The translations under genes were made by a program, and so were the position numbers. Below are positions 23,109 to 64,000 of a stretch of 64,000 nt of DNA, in pieces (position 1 is the first letter of the stretch; each line of letters starts with the position of its first letter). The stretch lies in NCBI GenBank assembly GCA_039707465.1, contig CM077647.1:46774110-46838109 (forward strand). Reading direction: 5' to 3'. This DNA is from Rhabdophis nuchalis (taxonomy: Eukaryota; Chordata; Lepidosauria; Squamata; Natricidae). The notes beneath the pieces are model-generated. The model did no database searches and had not been told where the DNA came from. It saw only the letters and a list, made by a program, of their open reading frames with translations.

Positions 23109-24520
23109 GGACATACAAGGGAACCCCAGTTTCCCTTAATATCGACCCCAAGGTTGCTCCCATCCGGCTTAAGGCTCGTAGGCTGCCATTCGCCTTGAAG
23201 CCCAGGGTTGAGGCAGAGTTGGATCGCCTAGTTGCGCAGGGCGTGCTGGAGCTGGTTGATCAGGCTAGATGGGAGACCCCGATTGTGGTTCCCATTAAGC
23301 CTGATGGCTCCGTCCACATCTGCGCCGACTATAAGGCGACCATTAACTGTGGACTTCATGCGAACCCATATCCAGTGCCAGTGGTGCAGGACCTGCTCCA
23401 TTCTTTGGGGCAGGGCTGCATCTTTGCAAAACTGGATATGGCGCAAGCTTATCAACAGTTACCGGTGGATGACAAGGCTGCTGAGGTTCAGACTATCGTC
23501 ACCCACCGAGGGGCTTTCCGTTGTCATCGCCTGCAATTTGGCGTTTCTATCGCCCTGGGGATCTTCCAGAGCCTCATGGAGCATTTGCTCCATGGGTTTC
23601 CGGGCATCGTCCCATATTTCGACAATGTCCTGATAGCGGCTTCCAGCCTGTCGGGGCTTGCCGAAATACTTCAGAAGGTCCTCACCATCTTGAGGGGCGC
23701 GGGCTTGAAATTAAAGCGCAGCAAGTGTCAATTCGCTGTGCCAAAGGTTGAATTCCTGGGCTTCTTAATAGACGCCAAGGGCGTTCACCCTACCCCCGGT
23801 AAGGTCAAGGCCATCAGAGAGGCTCCCACACCGGCCTCCAAAACAGAGTTGCAGGCTTTTCTTGACCTTTTGAACTTCTGTGCATCATTTGTCCCACACA
23901 AGGCATCGTTAGCTGAGCCGCTCCATCGTTTGCTTGATCGATCTGCGGCTTGGCGCTGGGGCAGCCACGAAGCGCACGCATTTGCGGCCATCAAAGTCAT
24001 GCTAACGTCAGAGGCTGTTTTGGTACAATATAGCGACCGGCTCCCTCTGATGTTGGCATGCGATGGCTCACCCTTCAGAGTGGGGGCTGTCCTGAGCCAC
24101 GCTCGGAAGCCCCCATAGCGTTCTACTCCTGGACGATGTCGCAAACTGAGCGGAACTATAGCCAGATTGATAGGGAGGCTCTGGCTTTAGTATCAGGGGT
24201 TAAAAAATTCCACAACTACTTGTACGGGCGCCCCTTCTCTATTTCATAAACCGCTCCTGGGGCTTCTGGCCAGCGATCGCCCGACGCCTGCTATCCTGTC
24301 ACCACGGATGACCCGGTGGACGGAGTTTCTCGCAGCGTACGATTACTCATTGTTCCACTGCCCAGGCAAGCAGTTGGGGCACGCAGAAGCCTTAAGCTGC
24401 TCCCTTTCTGAATCGGACCAGGAGACAGTTCCGGCCATGTCCGTTTTAGCAATCGCAGAATCAGATCTACCTCTTACGTCTTCAGATGTGGCTGCACTTA
24501 CTAAGCCGACCCTGTTTTAG
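23109..24520 (+). pseudogene. Ty3 reverse transcriptase and RNase H region
   Basis: The RT is readable from about 23115 to 24118 in another frame from gag: WETPIVVPIKPDGSVHICAD, then KLDMAQAYQQLPVDD, then LQFGVS, then YFDN. The catalytic YxDD box reads YFDN, so the second catalytic Asp is lost. The RNase H start (LMLACDGSPFRVGAVLSH) is followed by a frameshift near 24085; the rest (SEAPIAFYS, QTERNYSQIDREALALV) is in a third frame to a stop near 24249. The connection domain ends near 24520. Confidence 0.82.
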
Positions 24521-24742
24521 CCCAGGTTTCTACTTGGGTTCTGTGAGGGTGGCCCTTGGGCAGCATGGCAGAAGAAGTCCGGCCTTATAAGATCCGTCAG
24601 CTGGAGTTGTCACTCCATTGCGGGTGTTTGTGTTGGGGGGACCGGGTCATCATACCCCCCCACTGCGACGCCGAGTATTGCAGTTACATGCGGACCACCC
24701 AGGCATAGCCAGAATGAAGGCCCTTGGCCATAGCTATGTATA

Positions 24743-26025
24743 GTGGCCTCACATGGATGCAGAAATAGCCACCTGGGTCAGTGCTTGTTCCACCTGTCAG
24801 CCCTGCCCCGGCCCCGGCTCCACTTAGGGAATGGGACATTCCGCGGAGCCCCTGGTCCCGCATTCATATTGATTTCGCAGGTCCGTTTCCACGGCCAGAC
24901 ATTTTTAGTGGTGGTGGTGGATGCTTACTCCTGCTGGGCGGAGGTCATTCTTATGTCCTCCACTTCGGCTGAAAGTACTGTCCGAGCCCTGCGCCGCCTT
25001 TTTGTGACACATGGGCTGCCGGACTCTGTGGTGTCCGACAACGGACCACAGTTTCACTCCATCACCTTCCAGGAGTTTCTGGCATCCCAGGGGATCCGCC
25101 ACGTGCCCACCGCCCCGTACCACCCTGCTTCGAATGGCCGGGCGGAACGCGCTGTCCGTTCGGTTAAGGAGGCTCTCGGCAGGATGGAAAGGGGCGATTG
25201 GCACGCAAAAGTGGCCGCTTACCTACTCGGTCAGCATTCCATTCCTTGCCCGGTGATGGGGAAGAGTCCCGCCGAACTGTTGATGGGCCGTCGCCTGCGG
25301 ACAACGTTAGATCGGTTGCACCCACTTTATAACGAGGTGCAGCCGAGTAACCTGGGGACACCTCCTGCCTGTCTATTCTGTAAAGGGCAGTCAGTTTTTG
25401 CAAGAAACTTTTTGGGTGACCCCATATGGGTTCCGGCTACCGTAGCAGAGTTAATGGGCCCCTGTTCTTTCAGGGTTAGACTACCTGACGGATCCGAATG
25501 GAGGCGGCACTTGGATCAACTAAGGCGCTGCCCACCATCGCCGGCCCTGCTGGCACCAGACTGTGATTTCCCTTTGGCATCTGCAAGAATGTTCAATCAA
25601 GCTGACATGGCCTCTATTCCCAATGTCCATAAGGCCCTTGTTAATCCAGTGTTTCCGGGCGTGGATGCTGCATGTTGGCAGAAACCAACATTATCTTCTC
25701 AATCTGACACTGACCATGAGGGTTGCACAACACAAGGCTGTCTCGACTCGGAGGCCGCCCCTCGGCAACCAGCCATCTCCCCGTCGAACACCGCGCCAAT
25801 TCGACCAGACCCACCTGCTCTTCAAGCACCATCCCCAGCTGGGGGCCTGGATGATGTCACCCAGAGCTATACCCCCATCAGGGAGGAGCTACAACAGGGA
25901 CACCGTATTAGTCCAAGGTCTCCGCAGCTTCTGAGGCGATCGGAGCGGACCCGTCGCCGTCCCACCTACCTTAGCGAATACACATGCGCATCTATGTGTG
26001 CATGGCCGCTGTGGGGGGGGAGGAG
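24743..26025 (+). pseudogene. Ty3 integrase region
   Basis: The catalytic core is well preserved from about 24880. The three acidic residues are visible in VVVVDAYS, VSDNGPQF and SNGRAERAV, and the PYHPASNGRAER block is typical of Ty3 integrases. The N-terminal zinc-binding part (near 24640-24800) is out of frame. The C-terminal region is Pro- and Ser-rich and runs into the 3' LTR; there is no recognised chromodomain. Confidence 0.82.
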
Positions 26026-26315
26026 TGTTAAATCCTAGATTTACAATCTAAGTTGGTTTGCCGACAGCGGCCAGTCTTGCCTGATTGGCTGGGATGTTGC
26101 TGGCTGCTGCCGAGCAAAGGAGCTGCCTGATTGATTGATTGATTGGGGTTCTGCCTCAGTAGCCAGGAAATAAGTAACAGTCAGGCGGCGAATGAGGTCG
26201 ACACGTGTTTATCTGCTGTTTTAGCTATCCATTGTTTTAACTGTCGTTGTCATGTAATTAAAGAGTTATTTTGGAAGCCTGCCTGGTTGGACTCATTCTA
26301 GCAAAGGACTTAACA
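26026..26315 (+). repeat. 3' LTR of the Ty3 element
   Basis: 290 bp, the pair of the LTR at 21367-21652, with a GATT repeat expanded by one unit. Confidence 0.93.
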
Positions 26316-26320
26316 TTCTC

Positions 26321-28357
26321 AAGGTTCAAACTAACCCCTGAGCTGGAACAGTACTGGTTGAGACTATGTGCAATAGGGTGCCTGATTATCTGCCATTTAG
26401 ATTTCAGTTGAACTTTGGCATTAAACATTGAACAGGAAGTGGACAGAAATAGAAGACTAACCTGGAAAGTAGATGGGGAGTTTAGTAGAATCTTCAAAGA
26501 TGATGCTTTCTTGTGAGAATGTGGCCTATTTCTTGAAATATATATGTGTGTGTGTGTGTTTGTGTATAATTAAGTGAGCAATCAATTAAATTATAGAGCT
26601 TTGGGGAAAGCAAATTCCTTAGCAAACCATTAGTTTTCAACAAGGCGTGAAACATAATGTCATAAGCACATAGAAACATAATGTGGTAAGAACAAATAGT
26701 AGACAATGTTCTGCTATTACTTGGAAAAAAACTCATATGATTGGTTAAGGATTTGACTATCTTGGCTATTGGGAAAAATATTCACAGAAATATCTTGTCT
26801 GAAGAATGTTTAGGAGGCTTTCTTCTTTTCACAAAATTATCTAAATAAGTTTATTAACAAGCTAATTAAACAAATGTTTAAATGTTTCCCAAGCCTGATA
26901 TTCTGAAGTCACTGTTGTTTAAGGAATCTATAACTTTATGTTTAAAAAAAAAGATGATCACTATAAATCACAAATGGTCAATATTTTAGGGACTGAGGAC
27001 AAATGGGGAAAGGCTTAAGGTTTTTCTGTGTTATTACTTTAATAGAAATTTATATTTCTGGAAGTTTGCACTATTTTTAAACACTTTCCACTCTCAAACT
27101 GCCAGGAAATTGGCCTATCAATTCCCAGAAATTACAGGCAAAAGGAACACCAAAGAGAGCATGGTCTTGCAGGCTTGGGAGTCTTAGGATGCCAGTTCAT
27201 GCTACCAAATGAGGAAATATCTTTTCAATGTTTAAGTAAAATAATCAGATGATGCTTTGCTGAGACAAAAATATGGAATGTATAGAACTACATGCAAATC
27301 AGAATGGAGTATGAAATTTGAGTTTCCTTATCTCAAGATGAAGATGACATCAACTGTGGTAAAATGAATTTCTGGAAAACTTTGAAATTATGCTAAAGAA
27401 GATGTACATTTTAATCCCTATTATATGAAGGGAAATCTGATAAGCAGTAGTTGAATTAAGTTGATTTCAAAACTTTTCAGTATCTGGATTGTGAGAGGAT
27501 ATTTTCATTAAATTTCAGCATTAAGAAAAATAATAAAAGTGTTTGATATGAACTTTAAAATGAGGATTTTATTTCTGAAATATAATTTCTTTTGATGTAG
27601 ATTTTGTTTTTGAAACTGATTGGTTCTTCAAGTGAAATTGGACCATAGAACAAATCAATGAAGGATCATTCTAGAAGTTACACAGTAAATGATGTTTCTA
27701 TGCCTGGTAAATCTGATATTTCTAATTATTTATATTCACATATCCTTTTCTATGGTATACATAGTAAATATATCATTATATTATAACTGATCATTAGTCA
27801 AGCAAACTACTATGTTTTTTGGAGTTAGAAATTTCACAAATTACAATGATCTTTCCTATATCTATGGGGTTTTCCCTTTTAGAACAGAGTACTACATTAT
27901 GGATAATGTCCATAACTTTGACCTATGCGATAGGAGTCCTTTGAAATTTACCCTTTTGATAAAGAGTAATTGCAGATACCATATTAGCTCATATCCCTTA
28001 ACGTATTAAAGTACTATTTTAATAGCTGTGCTTTATATTATGAGGTCTTTAGCATACAGTTTACACTTTGGAAAATAGAAACATTCAAACATTTTTGAAG
28101 TAATTTGAGATTAAAGCATTTTATTTAGCTCTAATATGCATTCATATACAGTAGTTGTTAAATGAAATAGTCAGGAATTCTATCTTTTTGCCTTATATAT
28201 GAACAATTTCCTACTCTACATAAATATCTATTTAAAGTTTCATGTGAAAAATTTATAATGATGGATATATTTAATAGAAAAAAGCCAATTAGTTTTGCTC
28301 TGCTAATTATTGCTGTATAACAATCCACTTTTAATCCATGCTTAATTTCTTAATGGC
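26321..28357. other. No recognised exon or transposon
   Basis: AT-rich sequence with a short GTGTGT run near 26545. A first coding exon of the ABCB gene must lie upstream of 28721 and could be here, but I could not identify one with a start codon and a matching donor phase. Confidence 0.45.
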
Positions 28358-28365
28358 ATTTACAG

Positions 28366-28596
28366 CAGTGGTGAAATTCAATTTTTTTTTACTACCAGTT
28401 CTGTGGGCGTGGCAGGGGAAGAATACTGCAAAATCTCCACCCCCACCCCACTCCTGGAGGAAGGATATTACAAAATTCCCATTCCCACCCCACTCTGGGG
28501 CCAGCCAGAGATGGTATATGCCGGTTCTCTGAACTAGTCAAAATCTCCGCTACCGGTTCTTCAGAACCTGTCAGAACCTGCTTAATTTCACCCCTG
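28366..28596. mobile_element. Non-autonomous hAT element (CAGTGGTGAAATTC family)
   Basis: 231 bp with ends CAGTGGTGAAATTCAA / TTAATTTCACCCCTG and a perfect 8-bp duplication ATTTACAG (28358-28365 and 28597-28604). It ends only about 125 bp before the first ABCB exon found. Confidence 0.9.
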
Positions 28597-28720
28597 ATTT
28601 ACAGGGTTGCTTCATAAGCATGCCAAATCTAGACCTTTACGGTAATTTTTGCAGCTTTATTTTTTTATAGGTAGAGAGATATATTTGTAAGATATTAAAT
28701 GTAATCTGCTTTCCCATTAG

Positions 28721-63590
<34,870 letters not shown>

Positions 63591-63660
63591 GTAACAAAAC
63601 AGAGCAGGAAAGGGAAAGAAAGAGCATTTTGAGGACAGGTTTAGATCACCAATAAAAGAT

Positions 63661-64000
63661 ACCATATTTTTTGGAGTATAAGATGCACCAGAGTATAAGA
63701 CGCACCAAGATTTTGAGGGGGCAAATTTTTAAAAAAGTTTTTGCAGACCTCCCAAAAATGGGCCCATTTTTCACAAAAATGGGCCCATTTTTTTAAAAAA
63801 GAGCATGAATAGCCTTTAGGAGGCTTGTAGAGTGCTCCTGTGGGGTGGGGCCCTCAAATATGAGGAAAAAACAACTCATTTTTCATGAAAATGGGCCCTT
63901 TTTTAAAAAAAGGGCATGCATAGCCTTTAGGAGGCTTATAGAGTGCTCCTGGGGGCTGGAGGGGGGGCAAAATTGAGCAAAAAACAGCCCATTTTTCACT
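63661..64000. mobile_element. TIR DNA transposon, left part (runs off the window)
   Basis: ACCATATTTTTTGGAGTATAAG followed by the same body as 19195-19708 (AAGACGCACCAAGATTTTG, GCCTTTAGGAGGCTT). The right end is beyond 64 kb. Confidence 0.7.

Larger units (their letters stand above)
21367..26315 (+). mobile_element. Ty3-type LTR retrotransposon (Mag-like), complete but dead
   Basis: An LTR-to-LTR element with a perfect 5-bp target duplication TTCTC (21362-21366 and 26316-26320). LTRs begin TGTTAAATCC and end GACTTAACA. Gag-protease, RT, RNase H and integrase follow in that order, the Ty3 arrangement, and the gag and RT resemble the Mag group. A polypurine tract (about 26012-26025, G-run then AGGAG) directly precedes the 3' LTR. 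The coding region is broken by frameshifts near 23105 and 24085 and by stops near 24249 and 24520, and key catalytic sites are changed. It can only be a fossil or a substrate for other copies. Confidence 0.93.

Noticed and set aside
23195..24118. Active retroviral-type polymerase or endogenous retrovirus with envelope
   Set aside because: Domain order and gag are of a Ty3 (Mag-like) retrotransposon, no envelope frame is present, and the RT catalytic box is mutated.

Overview
The window is vertebrate nuclear DNA, most likely from a squamate reptile and plausibly a snake. Evidence: spliced exons with GT-AG borders, dense L2- and CR1-type LINEs, tRNA-derived SINEs of the Sauria/Squam type, an L1-type ORF1, many non-autonomous hAT elements with 8-bp target duplications, a Helitron, a Ty3 retrotransposon of the Mag type, and long GATA/GACA, GGAA, AAT and CA/TA microsatellites. 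Nothing looks bacterial and there is no CRISPR array.

Only one host gene is visible. Eighteen consecutive + strand exons (28721-63590) encode about 839 residues of a full-size P-glycoprotein-type ABC exporter of the ABCB1/ABCB4/ABCB5 clade: an N-terminal tail, transmembrane domain 1, a complete first nucleotide-binding domain with all catalytic motifs, a long charged linker, and the start of transmembrane domain 2. The reading frame is open across every junction, and internal exon sizes (192, 172, 125, 114, 111, 126, 204, 171, 162, 147 and 78 nt) fit mammalian ABCB1 as I remember it. The first coding exon was not found, and the rest of TMD2 and NBD2 lies beyond the right edge. A CpG-rich stretch near 16.9-17.5 kb is a candidate promoter for it.

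Left part (1-28.3 kb): no host coding gene seen. In order: a 5'-to-3' L2 LINE (1-3162); an L1-type ORF1-only unit with its own 3' end (3163-4235); terminal-inverted-repeat elements (4558-5366); a 153-bp inverted repeat around a small hairpin (5563-6208); an L2 LINE split by a hAT element (7771-12322); a second L2 tail-to-tail with it (12330-13157); more hAT elements; a CR1 3' end split by a palindromic MITE (17790-18432); and a Ty3 LTR retrotransposon with both LTRs (21367-26315).

Right part (28.3-64 kb): the introns are packed with transposons, often nested: a Helitron holding a CR1 holding a hAT (40167-42193); two hAT elements side by side with three copies of one 8-bp target site (47425-48827); a fold-back hAT holding three L2 fragments (53705-55644); and an inverted array of tRNA-Arg-like SINE units (37118-38345). 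All exon, boundary and repeat calls were made by eye; ortholog and TE family names come from memory of these families and need database comparison.
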